From an uncultured Flavobacteriaceae bacterium (GTDB taxonomy: Bacteria > Bacteroidota > Bacteroidia > Flavobacteriales > Flavobacteriaceae), in assembly GCA_938010765.1 (NCBI GenBank), contig CALLVX010000044.1, positions 1 through 42,485 on the forward strand: 42,485 nt of DNA, in the 5' to 3' direction. Positions 26,956 through 36,374 of the stretch are shown here, piece by piece. A model generated the notes under the pieces. The model searched no databases. It was not told the DNA's origin and saw only the letters and a list, made by a program, of their open reading frames with translations. The translations under genes were made by a program, and so were the position numbers. The stretch's first letter is position 1. The number at the start of each line of letters is the position of its first letter.

Positions 26956-27861
26956 CTAAAACTCAAATAGTTTACCATCATCTGCAAGTTCAACATTATC
27001 GAAAATTGTTTTGGCTTCTTCTTTGAAAAGTTCTATCGACTTGTATCTGGTAGAATAATGTCCCAATAGCAAAGTACTCACTTTCGCATCCCTTGCAATG
27101 CAAGCCGCTTCTTTGGCCGTAGAATGTTTGGTTTTCTCGGTTAAATGGCTTTCAGATTCTAGAAAAGTAGATTCGTGATACAATACATCAACTCCCAAAA
27201 TTTGTGGTATCACTTCTACTTTGAAGGCGGTATCACTGCAGTAGGCGTAGCTCATAGGGGCAGGCGGATCAAATGAAAGTTCAGCGTTTGGCACAACGGT
27301 ACCGTTATCGAGCACTACGTCTTTTCCATTTTTAATATTTTGAAAATACGCCTTGTCGATCTTCTTCTTAGTCACCGCATGAATATTAAGCGTGCGATCG
27401 GTAACTTTTTCCTTAAACAAAAATCCATTCGTATATATCCTATGATCTAGCGGAATGGTCTCAACGGAAACCTTGGCGTCTTCAAAAATAACTTCTGAAT
27501 CTTTACTGACCAGCTCATGAAAAATTAGTGGATAGTTGGTCCAGGAATCGCCTAATTTCAGCAAGAGCGTTATCGCCTCTTTAATTCCTTTTGGTCCGTA
27601 GATATGCATTTCTTTGTCCCTACCCAGAAGACGAAAGGTAGAAATCATGCCCGGTAAGCCAAAGAAATGGTCGCCATGTAAGTGGGAAATAAAGATGTGG
27701 TTGATCCTAGAAAATTTTATTTTATTTTTTCTAAGCTGCACCTGGGTACCTTCGCCACAATCAATTAAAAAAAGGTGGTTTCTTATTTCCAATACCTGCG
27801 AACTAGGGTTGGTCATTGTCCTAGGGGTAGCGGCATAACAACCCAAAATATGTAATTTCAT
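26956..27861 (-). CDS. rnz: Ribonuclease Z
   Basis: Protein of 301 residues, the short form RNase Z-S. The metallo-beta-lactamase motif HLHGDH is at 60-65, with DHRIYTNGF (about 158-166), YCSDT (about 217-221) and LLLGHYSTRY (about 264-273) giving the remaining zinc ligands. It cuts tRNA precursors at the 3' end. It is the last gene of the pyrR-pyrB unit, 4 bp after the DUF3291 gene. Confidence 0.96.
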   Translation of the reverse strand: MKLHILGCYAATPRTMTNPSSQVLEIRNHLFLIDCGEGTQVQLRKNKIKFSRINHIFISHLHGDHFFGLPGMISTFRLLGRDKEMHIYGPKGIKEAITLLLKLGDSWTNYPLIFHELVSKDSEVIFEDAKVSVETIPLDHRIYTNGFLFKEKVTDRTLNIHAVTKKKIDKAYFQNIKNGKDVVLDNGTVVPNAELSFDPPAPMSYAYCSDTAFKVEVIPQILGVDVLYHESTFLESESHLTEKTKHSTAKEAACIARDAKVSTLLLGHYSTRYKSIELFKEEAKTIFDNVELADDGKLFEF

Positions 27862-27865
27862 AGAC

Positions 27866-28330
27866 TTAACTCAAAGGTTTATAGGCGACCGCATCATCAG
27901 CAATATAGGCTCCTTTAAACCCAAATGCGTAGGGTGTTTCCCCATGTTCGTTTAAATAAAGGAGTCGATCTTTGGCTTCTTCAGGGGTAGGTTCGTGGCC
28001 TATTTCTACAAACCATAGCGCCATATGCATATCGGTCATTTTTTGAAACCATTCTTTCTTTCTTTTGAGCACCTCTACATGAGCAGAACTATAGGTAAAC
28101 TCAAACAAGGAGTCTTTTGACTCCCAAACAGACATATTGATTATTAGAAAATCATCTGCAAATACCCGTAAGGCGATTGCATTATTCTCGTCTCCTTTCA
28201 ATCGCCATACAAAACCTTTGTTCCTTTCGGCAATTTCATTGATTCGGTCCAAATTATTAACAAAATCACTCATTACCGGATCATCTATAGGTGCCAACAT
28301 ACGGGCAATATTTACTTGTGCAAGATGCAT
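27866..28330 (-). CDS. DUF3291 family protein
   Basis: Protein of 154 residues. HLAQVNIARMLAPIDDPVM at the start, VWRLKG with NIAI/NMSVWES and ALWFVEIGHEPTPEEAKDRL towards the end match DUF3291, a ferredoxin-like/ABM-type dimeric alpha-beta fold related to small monooxygenases and heme-binding proteins. No catalytic residue can be pointed to. It sits 10 bp after the STAS-like gene and 4 bp before rnz. Confidence 0.85.
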   Translation of the reverse strand: MHLAQVNIARMLAPIDDPVMSDFVNNLDRINEIAERNKGFVWRLKGDENNAIALRVFADDFLIINMSVWESKDSLFEFTYSSAHVEVLKRKKEWFQKMTDMHMALWFVEIGHEPTPEEAKDRLLYLNEHGETPYAFGFKGAYIADDAVAYKPLS

Positions 28331-28340
28331 TATCGTATAT

Positions 28341-28673
28341 TTAGATTCCTAAATCCCTTTCAATTTCTTCCATCTCAATAATATCTTTAGCTTCTTGGAT
28401 CGTGGGAACTACCATGATAGTATCCGGCACCTCGTCGTAGCTAACCTTATCGGTCACCAAAACGAATGATTTACTGGCATTTCTATGCGAGTCTGACATC
28501 TGAAGAAATTCAAGAACATCACCAGCTTTTAATTTAGCGAATGAAAAAAGATTCACAATGATGTGGTCGTTTTCAATTTTAGGATACGCTTTGTTCAAGT
28601 TCTCCAAAAATGTCTTTAAATCTATATTTTCCTGAAATACAATGGTTGTAGTACCATCTTTATCAAAGATCAT
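28341..28673 (-). CDS. Small STAS-like cytoplasmic protein
   Basis: Protein of 110 residues with alternating beta strands and helices (TTIVFQENIDLKTFLENLNK, HIIVNLFSF, KSFVLVTDKVSYDEV, TIMVVPTIQEAKDIIEMEEI), which looks like a STAS/anti-sigma-antagonist type fold. No phosphorylated Ser in the usual DSSG context is seen. Relatives are often mislabelled ribonuclease Z because they lie beside rnz; it has no beta-lactamase motif. It is 8 bp after pyrB in the same unit. Function unknown. Confidence 0.72.
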   Translation of the reverse strand: MIFDKDGTTTIVFQENIDLKTFLENLNKAYPKIENDHIIVNLFSFAKLKAGDVLEFLQMSDSHRNASKSFVLVTDKVSYDEVPDTIMVVPTIQEAKDIIEMEEIERDLGI

Positions 28674-28681
28674 AGGGTATC

Positions 28682-29608
28682 TTATTTAATTTTTGAGGCC
28701 AATAGGTACATCACCGCCATTCGAATAGCCACACCGTTCTCTACTTGCCCAAGAATGATCGACTGTTTTGAATCGGCCACGTCGCTCGTAATTTCAACTC
28801 CTCTATTGATTGGTCCGGGGTGCATTATTACGATTTCCCTGTCAAGGCTATCTAATAGGGCTTTATTTACCCCAAACTGTTGTGTATATTCCCTAGTGGT
28901 CGGGAAGTAGCTAATATCAAGTCGTTCATTTTGAATTCGAAGCATATTGGCAACGTCGCACCAATTTAGTGCTTTTCGTAGATCGGTCTCAACCGCTACT
29001 CCGAGACTTTCTATGTATTTTGGAAGCAAGGTTCTTGGGCCGCAAACTTTTACATTGGCTCCTTGTAGCTTTAGTGCAAAAATATTTGACAAAGCCACAC
29101 GAGAGTGCAGAATATCACCTACTATTACCACATTCTTACCACTTACATCGCCTAGTTTTTCCCGAATGGAATACGAATCGAGCAAAGCTTGGGTAGGGTG
29201 CTCATGTGCACCGTCTCCTGCATTGATAATCGAAGCTTCTACGTGCTTTGATAGAAAAATCCCGGCACCGGGATTCGGATGTCGCATTACGACCATATCT
29301 ACTTTCATTGAAAGTATATTGTTTACGGTATCTATGAGCGTCTCTCCCTTTTTAACTGAGGATTGTGAAGCCGAGAAATTCACCACATCGGCCGACAAAC
29401 GCTTTTCGGCAAGTTCAAAAGAAAGCCGTGTGCGAGTGCTGTTTTCAAAAAAAATATTGGCAATGGTAATATCTCGAAGTGAAGGCACCTTTTTAATGGA
29501 TCGATTGATGACCTCCTTAAAATTATCAGCTGTTTCAAAAATGAGTTGAATATCTTCCTCTTTCAGATATTTAATTCCCAACAAGTGCTTTACACTTAGT
29601 TCGCTCAT
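28682..29608 (-). CDS. pyrB: Aspartate carbamoyltransferase catalytic subunit
   Basis: Protein of 308 residues, normal length. Carbamoyl-phosphate binding STRTR is at 57-61, HEHPTQALLD at about 137-146, and HPGPINRGVE near residue 270. It catalyses the first committed step of pyrimidine synthesis. No pyrI regulatory gene is adjacent. It follows pyrR by 60 bp, and PyrR probably controls it. Confidence 0.96.
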   Translation of the reverse strand: MSELSVKHLLGIKYLKEEDIQLIFETADNFKEVINRSIKKVPSLRDITIANIFFENSTRTRLSFELAEKRLSADVVNFSASQSSVKKGETLIDTVNNILSMKVDMVVMRHPNPGAGIFLSKHVEASIINAGDGAHEHPTQALLDSYSIREKLGDVSGKNVVIVGDILHSRVALSNIFALKLQGANVKVCGPRTLLPKYIESLGVAVETDLRKALNWCDVANMLRIQNERLDISYFPTTREYTQQFGVNKALLDSLDREIVIMHPGPINRGVEITSDVADSKQSIILGQVENGVAIRMAVMYLLASKIK

Positions 29609-29668
29609 TTTTAGTGGATATTAGGTTGTTTTTTAAAGTATTTATAAACTGCCTTGGTTTGCTATCAT

Positions 29669-30220
29669 TTATCTATCTATTAGATATATGACATCCTCGC
29701 CATCGTTTTCTTTCCACATCACTTTTACTTTTTCATCGTTAATTGCATCTACCTGTCTACCCCTATAGTTTGGTTGAATCGGTAAATGCCGACTAAACCT
29801 TCTGTCTATTAAGGCTAAAAGTTCAATTTCTAGCGGTCGACCAAAAGATTGAATTGCCGTCAAAGCAGCTCTGATACTTCTTCCGGTATATAGCACATCA
29901 TCAATTAGCACTACTTTTTTATCCTCTACCAAAAAATCAATTTTCGTTTGATTGGCCGAAAGTGTTTTATCGCCCCTCCGGAAATCATCCCTATAAAAAG
30001 TGATATCCAAAAAACCGACATCAATATGTTTAACGCCATAGTCTTCCCGTAAAATCTTATCAAGTCTTCGGGCGACAAAAGTGCCTCTGGGTTGTAAGCC
30101 GATCAAAACCGTATTTTTGAAATCTAAATGGTTTTCAAGAAGTTGGCAAGCCAAACGATGAAGTATAATGTTTATTTCTTTGGAAGAAAGCAATACTTTT
30201 TGACCCATGGGCTCTAACAT
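29669..30220 (-). CDS. pyrR: PyrR, pyrimidine regulator / uracil phosphoribosyltransferase
   Basis: Protein of 183 residues from ATG 30220 (MLEPMGQKVLLSSKEI); 30208 is a possible alternative, and the ATG at 30301 adds 27 residues not expected in the family. The PRPP-binding loop is VVLIDDVLYTGRSIRAAL (about 99-116). In Firmicutes PyrR binds pyr mRNA and attenuates transcription according to UMP level. I could not identify a PyrR-binding hairpin with a terminator upstream of pyrR or in the 60-bp gap before pyrB. Confidence 0.93.
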   Translation of the reverse strand: MLEPMGQKVLLSSKEINIILHRLACQLLENHLDFKNTVLIGLQPRGTFVARRLDKILREDYGVKHIDVGFLDITFYRDDFRRGDKTLSANQTKIDFLVEDKKVVLIDDVLYTGRSIRAALTAIQSFGRPLEIELLALIDRRFSRHLPIQPNYRGRQVDAINDEKVKVMWKENDGEDVIYLIDR

Positions 30221-30353
30221 CAATACTTTTGAAGGACAAAAATAGGGAATTCTCTCAAATAAACTTCGTCTCTTCTTTTGATTCGTCCATATCCGATTCA
30301 CTGCTTTCTTAAAAATCTGTAACTACCAAGACGCTAACTAAGCCTATTATATA

Positions 30354-30387
30354 ATAAAAAAGCCCTGACTATGAAGGCCAGGGCTTT
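30354..30387 (-). terminator. Rho-independent terminator of rpsA
   Basis: Stem AAAGCCCTG (30379-30387 read on the minus strand) pairs with CAGGGCTTT (30359-30367), with an 11-nt loop. It is followed on the minus strand by TTT and an AT-rich stretch. It lies about 30 bp after the rpsA stop. The right-hand side is also T-rich on the plus strand, so it may act both ways. Confidence 0.88.
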
Positions 30388-30419
30388 GTTTTATAAAACT
30401 CGATAAAAAGGTTGAAATT

Positions 30420-32243
30420 TTATTTCTTACCTTCCATCTTATCTTTCAATGCTTGCAGTTGTTCATTGGCATCTCCTAAGGTAGGTTTCGCCTCGTCACT
30501 GCTCGTTTTGGCACGCTTAACAGCGGCCTTTACATTGCGTTCTTCTTCTTCTCTAAAAATAGCAGTATGACTCGCAACTACCCTCTTAAAGTCTTTGTTG
30601 AACTCAATGATCTTGAATTCGGCCTCTTCGCCTTTCCCAAGTTTCTTACCATCTTCTTTTTCCAGGTGACGTTGTGGTACAAACGCAGTGATATCCTCAT
30701 TGAAATCGATAGTAGCGCCCTTGTCTACAATCTCGGTAATTGAAGCTGTGTGAACGCTACCTAAACCAAACTCTGATTCATACTTGTCCCAAGGGTTCTC
30801 GGTAGTCTGTTTGTGCCCTAAGCTTAGCTTACGCCCTTCAACATCCAACTCAAGAACTTCAACCTCTAGTTTATCACCTACGGTTACAAACTCGGATGGG
30901 TGTTTAATTTTCTTGGTCCAAGAAAGATCTGAGATATAGATTAAACCGTCAATACCTTCTTCCAACTCAACAAATACACCAAAGTTGGTAAAGTTTCGAA
31001 CAATACCTGTATGCTTAGAAGCTACAGGGTATTTGGTAGTAATATCGGTCCATGGATCCGGGCTCAATTGCTTAACGCCCAATGACATTTTGCGATCTTC
31101 TCTATCCAATGTTAATACCACTGCCTCTATTTCATCTCCTACTTTTACAAAATCTTGCGCAGAACGCAGGTGAGTAGACCAGGACATTTCAGAAACGTGT
31201 ACCAATCCTTCAACGCCTTCAACAACTTCGATAAAGGCACCGTAATCAGCGATTACCACTACCTTACCTTTTACTTTGTCCCCAATTTTGATTTCATCGC
31301 TAAGAGCATCCCAAGGATGTTTCTCCAATTGTTTCAACCCTAACTGGATTCTAGATTTATTTTCATCGAAGTCTAAGATTACCACGTTCAATTTCTGGTC
31401 TAAATCTACCACCTCGTTCGGGTGATTGATCCTGCTCCAAGAAAGATCTGTAATATGGATCAAACCATCGACGCCACCTAAATCGATAAAGACACCATAA
31501 GAAGTAACGTTTTTCACAACGCCTTCCAATACTTGGCCTTTCTCTAATTGGCTGATAATTTCTTTTTTCTGTTCTTCAATATCGGCCTCGATCAGCGCTT
31601 TATGTGAAACAACTACATTCTTGAATTCATGGTTGATTTTTACCACCTTGAATTCCATGGTCTTGTTTACATACTGATCGTAATCCCGAATAGGTTTCAC
31701 ATCGATCTGAGAACCTGGCAAGAACGCCTCGATGCCAAATACATCTACGATCATACCACCTTTGGTTCTACATTTCACAAAACCGCTCACTACTTCTTCT
31801 TTATCGTGCGCTTTGTTCACCCGTTCCCATGCCATGATGGTTCTGGCCTTTCTGTGAGAAAGTACCAACTGGCCACTCTTATCTTCACGGATATCTATGA
31901 GTACCTCCACCTTATCACCGACCGTAAGGCCAGGATTGTAACGGAACTCATTCAAGGAAATTACGCCCTCTGATTTTGCATTGATATCGATAATTGCTTC
32001 GCGATCGGTCAAATACACTACGGTACCTGTAACCACTTCTTCATCTGCCGTATCGACAAAATTTTCAGCTACTAACTTCTCAAATTCTTCTAATTTGGAA
32101 TCTTCAACACGCTCAATGCCTTGTTCGTACTTTTCCCAATTAAAATTTTCTAAAAACTCTTGTGGGTCCTGTACCGGTGCTGCTTTTTCTACTGGTGCCG
32201 CTGTAGTTTCCTCTACTGGGGCGGTTGCTTTTTCTTCAGCCAT
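30420..32243 (-). CDS. rpsA: 30S ribosomal protein S1
   Basis: Protein of 607 residues with six S1 RNA-binding repeats between about 68 and 565. Repeats 3-5 are the most alike, e.g. GVFIDLGGVDGLIHITDLSW, GAFIEVVEGVEGLVHVSEMSW and GVFVELEEGIDGLIYISDLSW. The N terminus (1-30) is rich in Ala, Glu, Pro and Thr, and the C terminus is a charged helix. In Bacteroidota, where Shine-Dalgarno pairing is little used, S1 is important for mRNA recruitment. A single-gene unit with its own promoter and terminator. Confidence 0.96.
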   Translation of the reverse strand: MAEEKATAPVEETTAAPVEKAAPVQDPQEFLENFNWEKYEQGIERVEDSKLEEFEKLVAENFVDTADEEVVTGTVVYLTDREAIIDINAKSEGVISLNEFRYNPGLTVGDKVEVLIDIREDKSGQLVLSHRKARTIMAWERVNKAHDKEEVVSGFVKCRTKGGMIVDVFGIEAFLPGSQIDVKPIRDYDQYVNKTMEFKVVKINHEFKNVVVSHKALIEADIEEQKKEIISQLEKGQVLEGVVKNVTSYGVFIDLGGVDGLIHITDLSWSRINHPNEVVDLDQKLNVVILDFDENKSRIQLGLKQLEKHPWDALSDEIKIGDKVKGKVVVIADYGAFIEVVEGVEGLVHVSEMSWSTHLRSAQDFVKVGDEIEAVVLTLDREDRKMSLGVKQLSPDPWTDITTKYPVASKHTGIVRNFTNFGVFVELEEGIDGLIYISDLSWTKKIKHPSEFVTVGDKLEVEVLELDVEGRKLSLGHKQTTENPWDKYESEFGLGSVHTASITEIVDKGATIDFNEDITAFVPQRHLEKEDGKKLGKGEEAEFKIIEFNKDFKRVVASHTAIFREEEERNVKAAVKRAKTSSDEAKPTLGDANEQLQALKDKMEGKK

Positions 32244-32362
32244 TTGCTGATTCTAATTTGTATTCCGTGCTGTTACAAGAGTAAAGCAATATGCAGGGAA
32301 GCTGTTTTTATCTATTTTGTTCTAATTCCTTTTTTCTCTTGATTCTTTGCAAAAAAGGAGTG

Positions 32363-32393
32363 CAAAAATACAATATATTTACGGTTTTAACAA
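32363..32393 (-). promoter_or_regulatory. rpsA promoter: TTG, 20-bp spacer, TATTTTTG
   Basis: On the minus strand TTG (32393-32391) is followed after 20 bp by TATTTTTG (32370-32363), an exact TAnnTTTG box with the spacing known for Flavobacterium promoters. Initiation near 32357 would give a leader of about 115 nt before the ATG at 32243. Confidence 0.65.
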
Positions 32394-32507
32394 TCTAAAC
32401 GCCCTTAAGGTTGATCACCGAACCACTATTTTATCGTTTTTAAGCAAAAATAGGGCGAGAATCCGTATCTTTCAGATTCAAATATTAACCGAATAAATAA
32501 AATTAGT

Positions 32508-32888
32508 ATGAGTGTCAAAGCAAAGTACCAAGGGCTTTTGAACCTTGGTGAGCAATTAGGAATTAAAGACGGAAATGTTACCGAGGACGGTGGCGTACTT
32601 AAAATAAAAGGGGAAGCGAATACTCCCTATGAAAAAGATCTTATGTGGGATAAGATCAAAGAATTAGGTGGGGAAAATGCTTCTGACATACAAGCTAACA
32701 TTACTGTTTCTGATAGTTCTGTGTACCACAGACACGTGGTAAAAGGCGGTGAGTCATTGAGTAAGATTGCCAAGCAGTACTATGGTGATGCTATGAAATA
32801 CAACCAAATCTTTTCGGCCAACACAAATATCTTGAGCAACCCAGATGTAATTCATCCGGATCAAGTGTTGGTGATTCCAAATCCGTAA
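32508..32888 (+). CDS. BON-LysM domain protein, Kbp/YgaU-like
   Basis: Protein of 126 residues without a signal peptide. Residues about 10-70 (NLGEQLGIKDGNV to DIQANITV) form a BON-like domain, and residues about 73-124 are a LysM domain beginning YHRHVVKGGESLSKIAKQYYG and ending PDQVLVIPNP. The same order is found in E. coli Kbp (YgaU), a cytoplasmic potassium-binding protein with a LysM domain. The missing export signal fits a cytoplasmic role rather than peptidoglycan binding. It is divergent from rpsA and is followed by its own terminator. Confidence 0.85.
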   Translation: MSVKAKYQGLLNLGEQLGIKDGNVTEDGGVLKIKGEANTPYEKDLMWDKIKELGGENASDIQANITVSDSSVYHRHVVKGGESLSKIAKQYYGDAMKYNQIFSANTNILSNPDVIHPDQVLVIPNP

Positions 32889-32910
32889 AAGAGTAAATAT
32901 AAAAGATAAG

Positions 32911-32938
32911 AAAGGGACGCAAATTCGTCCCTTTTTTT
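32911..32938 (+). terminator. Rho-independent terminator of the BON-LysM gene
   Basis: AAAGGGACG (32911-32919) pairs with CGTCCCTTT (32926-32934) around a 6-nt loop, followed by T to 32938. It lies 22 bp after the stop and 5 bp before the convergent cmk stop, and may also serve cmk weakly. Confidence 0.9.
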
Positions 32939-32942
32939 ATGA

Positions 32943-33629
32943 CTAAGTTTTCGTCTTTTCAATAACTCGCAGCGCAAAACCATACATACGTTCAAATTGC
33001 TCTTTTAGCCCCATATCTGTATTATCAAACTCAATAGCATCGGTAGCTTTCATCAATGGCGAGAACTCTCGATGAGAATCAATATAATCCCTTTCCTGAA
33101 CATTTTTCAGAACCTGTTCATAGGTCACCTCTTCACCTTTGTCCAGCAACTCCTTATATCTTCTAGCCGCCCTGGCATCGGCCGAAGCATTCATGAAAAT
33201 TTTTAGCTCAGCATCCGGAAATACGACGGTTCCAATATCACGACCATCCATCACAATGCCCTTCGATTTCCCCATACTTCTTTGTATATCGACCAGCTTA
33301 ATGCGTATCTGTTCTATTTCAGATATCTTACTTACCTCACCAGAAACGGCCAAACTACGTATTTGGGTTTCTACATGTTCCCCGTTCAGGTACATCTCAG
33401 AATACCCTAAAGCTTCATTAAAAATGAACTTTAAATGAATTTCTGGAAGTAATTGAACCAATTTTTCTGCATCTTTTTCAACACCATTTCGCATTGCGAA
33501 CAGGGTAACCGCGCGATACATGGCACCCGTATCTACATATATGTAACCCAAGGACTTGGCAAGCTGCTTGGCTATAGTACTTTTTCCTGTAGAGGAGTAC
33601 CCGTCGATGGCTATGGTAATTTTTCCCAT
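32943..33629 (-). CDS. cmk: Cytidylate kinase
   Basis: Protein of 228 residues. The P-loop is AIDGYSSTGKST (about 7-18), with the CMP-binding MDGRDIGTVVFPDAELKIF (about 127-145) and ASADARAARRYKEL. It phosphorylates CMP and dCMP. The start Met is followed directly by GKITIAIDG, as expected. It lies 79 bp downstream of lon on the same strand, possibly read-through transcribed. Confidence 0.95.
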   Translation of the reverse strand: MGKITIAIDGYSSTGKSTIAKQLAKSLGYIYVDTGAMYRAVTLFAMRNGVEKDAEKLVQLLPEIHLKFIFNEALGYSEMYLNGEHVETQIRSLAVSGEVSKISEIEQIRIKLVDIQRSMGKSKGIVMDGRDIGTVVFPDAELKIFMNASADARAARRYKELLDKGEEVTYEQVLKNVQERDYIDSHREFSPLMKATDAIEFDNTDMGLKEQFERMYGFALRVIEKTKT

Positions 33630-33708
33630 TGTTCAAAAATAACCAGAAAAACAACCAGAAGGTGTTTCAAATTTTAAAATTTAGCCAACCAACCAAAAAA
33701 AGAGCTGT

Positions 33709-36159
33709 TTAAAGTTTTTTGGCCGCCTTTACCTTTTGTTTTGTAACCGCAATATCGATTACCTCGTGCATCTCGGATACGTAGTGAAAGCTTAACCCTT
33801 TTAAATACTCCTTTTTGATTTCCAAAATATCACGCTCATTCTCCTCACATAGAATAATTTCTTTGATACGCGCCCGTTTGGCCGCCAGGATCTTTTCCTT
33901 AATACCTCCTACAGGCAGCACCTTTCCCCTTAGGGTAATCTCTCCTGTCATCGCCAAACTTTTTTTGATCTTGCGTTGAGTAAAGAGCGAAACCAAAGAC
34001 GTGAGCATAGTAATACCTGCACTTGGACCATCTTTTGGGGTAGCGCCCTCCGGAACATGGATATGCACATTGTATTCTGAAAAGATATTGGAATCAATGC
34101 CAAACCGATCTGCATTCGATTTGATGTACTCCATGGCAATCGTTGCCGATTCTTTCATGACCTTGCCCAGGTTACCGGTAATATTCAACTGTCCTTTCCC
34201 TTTTGACAAGATAGACTCAATAAATAAAATATCACCCCCTACACTCGTCCATGCCAAACCGGTAACTACGCCCGCCACATCGTTATTTTCATATTTGTCT
34301 CTTTCCAAACGAGCAGGGCCCAATACTTTTTCAATATCTGCCGAACTGACTTTTATATCATAATTTTCCTCGATAGCAATTGATTTCGCGGCATAGCGAA
34401 CCATTTTTGCAATTTGCTTTTCCAAAGAACGCACACCCGATTCTCGGGTGTACCCTTCAACAATTTTTTCTAATTGTGGTTTTCCAACTTTCAAATGCTC
34501 CTGTCCAAGACCATGTTCTTTTAATTGTTTTGGCAATAAATGTCTTTTTGCTATTTCCACTTTTTCTTCGATCGTATAACCAGATACATTGATAATCTCC
34601 ATTCGATCTTTTAAAGCGGGTTGTATAGAAGCCAAATTATTCGCCGTAGCGATGAACATTACTTTTGAAAGGTCATAACCCATTTCAAGAAAATTGTCAT
34701 GAAACTCACCATTTTGCTCTGGGTCCAAGACCTCTAGCATGGCTGATGAAGGGTCTCCCTGATGGCTATTGGACAGTTTGTCTATTTCGTCAAGAATGAA
34801 AACGGGGTTTGAAGTACCCGCTTTTTTAAGGCTTTGGATTATACGCCCGGGCATGGCGCCAATATAGGTTTTTCGGTGTCCTCTAATTTCAGCTTCATCG
34901 CGCAATCCGCCAAGTGACATTCGCACATACTCACGTCCTAACGCTTCGGCTACAGATTTTCCAAGAGAAGTTTTCCCTACTCCGGGAGGGCCGTATAAAC
35001 AAAGGATGGGCGACTTCATATCGTTCCGTAATTTCAACACTGCCAAATATTCGATGATTCTGCGTTTAACATCTTCAAGACCATAATGGTCACGATCTAA
35101 TATTTTTTCGGCTCTCTTAAGGTCGAACTTATCTTTTGAAAATTCGTTCCATGGAAGGTCTAAAAACAGATCCAAATAATTTCTTTGAATAGAATATTCC
35201 GCCACCTGCGGATTCATACGTTGCATTTTTGAAAGTTCCTTTTCAAAATGTTCCGCAACTTTGCTATCCCATTTTTTATCCTTGGCCCGCACTCTCATCT
35301 CTTGAATTTCCTCGTCGTACGAAACACCCCCCAACTCTTCTTGGATGGTTTTCATTTGTTGATGCAGGAAATATTCTCGTTGTTGCTGATCCATATCATT
35401 TCGAACCTTTGACTGAATATCGTTCTTGAGTTCTAATTTCTGCAACTCAACGTTCATATATCGTAAAGTCGCCAGTGCTCTCTCCTGTAGATTTCCTATT
35501 TCTAATAGTTCTTGCTTTTCCTCTACACTAAGGTTCATGTTAGAGGAAATAAAGTTGATTAAAAATGAATTACTTTGAATGTTTTTTATAGCGAATGAAG
35601 CTTCGCTGGGAATATTCGGATTGTTCTTGATAATCTTAAGGGATAGTTCTTTAATGGTATCAATAATCGCTAAAAACTCCTTATCGGTATTCTCTGGGCG
35701 TTCTTCGTTCGTATCCCTTACAGTAGCCGTCATGTAGGGTTTTCTAGTAAGTACTTCTGCTATTTCAAATCTCTTTTTACCCTGAATGATCACAGTGGTA
35801 TTCCCATCTGGCATTTGCAGTACCCGAAGAATTCTAGCGACTGTACCCAAAGTATTGATATCTTTCACATCAGGGTTTTCGGTATTCTCATCTTTTTGAG
35901 ATACAACACCAATTACCTTAGAGCCATTGTTTGCATCTTTTATAAGATTGATCGATTTGTCCCGACCAGCGGTAATAGGTATAACCACCCCTGGGAATAA
36001 GACAGTATTTCGCAATGGAAGAATTGGCAGTGTCTCGGGAAGGCTTTCATCATTCATTTGTGCTTCGTCTTCTGCGGTCAATAGCGGAATAAGTTCTGCA
36101 TCTTCATCGAAGGTATGCAACGACATATTGTCAAAATTTGAAAAATTGGAATCGTCCAT
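33709..36159 (-). CDS. lon: ATP-dependent protease Lon (LonA)
   Basis: Protein of 816 residues. The N-terminal LAN domain starts at [13 protein letters not shown] (45-57). Walker A is GPPGVGKT (390-397), Walker B is VFILDEID (453-460), and the protease dyad is Ser713 (PKDGPSAG) and Lys754 (GGIKEK). A 40-residue acidic lead precedes the LAN domain. It degrades misfolded and regulatory proteins in the cytoplasm. The gene stands alone; no heat-shock promoter motif was recognised in the 215 bp upstream. Confidence 0.97.
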   Translation of the reverse strand: MDDSNFSNFDNMSLHTFDEDAELIPLLTAEDEAQMNDESLPETLPILPLRNTVLFPGVVIPITAGRDKSINLIKDANNGSKVIGVVSQKDENTENPDVKDINTLGTVARILRVLQMPDGNTTVIIQGKKRFEIAEVLTRKPYMTATVRDTNEERPENTDKEFLAIIDTIKELSLKIIKNNPNIPSEASFAIKNIQSNSFLINFISSNMNLSVEEKQELLEIGNLQERALATLRYMNVELQKLELKNDIQSKVRNDMDQQQREYFLHQQMKTIQEELGGVSYDEEIQEMRVRAKDKKWDSKVAEHFEKELSKMQRMNPQVAEYSIQRNYLDLFLDLPWNEFSKDKFDLKRAEKILDRDHYGLEDVKRRIIEYLAVLKLRNDMKSPILCLYGPPGVGKTSLGKSVAEALGREYVRMSLGGLRDEAEIRGHRKTYIGAMPGRIIQSLKKAGTSNPVFILDEIDKLSNSHQGDPSSAMLEVLDPEQNGEFHDNFLEMGYDLSKVMFIATANNLASIQPALKDRMEIINVSGYTIEEKVEIAKRHLLPKQLKEHGLGQEHLKVGKPQLEKIVEGYTRESGVRSLEKQIAKMVRYAAKSIAIEENYDIKVSSADIEKVLGPARLERDKYENNDVAGVVTGLAWTSVGGDILFIESILSKGKGQLNITGNLGKVMKESATIAMEYIKSNADRFGIDSNIFSEYNVHIHVPEGATPKDGPSAGITMLTSLVSLFTQRKIKKSLAMTGEITLRGKVLPVGGIKEKILAAKRARIKEIILCEENERDILEIKKEYLKGLSFHYVSEMHEVIDIAVTKQKVKAAKKL

Positions 36160-36308
36160 AATAATATTTCGGTCATTCTGTCATTAAAAAAACAGAAATC
36201 ATTTGTAGTTTATTTTTCCCTGGTCATTTAAACTTCCCATATAACTGTAAATCAAGGAAGTCCAGGCTTTTTATCGTACTATAAGGACAATTGTTATGCC
36301 AATCTTAT

Positions 36309-36344
36309 TAAAAAACCCTCTTTGAACTAAAGTTCAAAGAGGGT
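36309..36344 (-). terminator. Rho-independent terminator of the sugar dehydrogenase-like gene
   Basis: A perfect 14-bp stem (36331-36344 with 36315-36328) and a 2-nt nominal loop, followed on the minus strand by TTTTTT (36315-36310 region). It lies 31 bp past the stop at 36375 and separates that gene from lon. Confidence 0.92.
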
Positions 36345-36374
36345 CCTATACATTCTTTAAGCGCTGTTGCTATA

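Noticed and set aside
28341-28673. Second ribonuclease Z
   Set aside because: It has no HxHxDH metal motif and is only 110 residues; the real rnz is at 26956-27861.
30221-30419. PyrR-controlled attenuator upstream of pyrR
   Set aside because: The only clear hairpin here (30359-30387) is GC-rich, lies just after rpsA and fits as its terminator; no competing antiterminator was seen.
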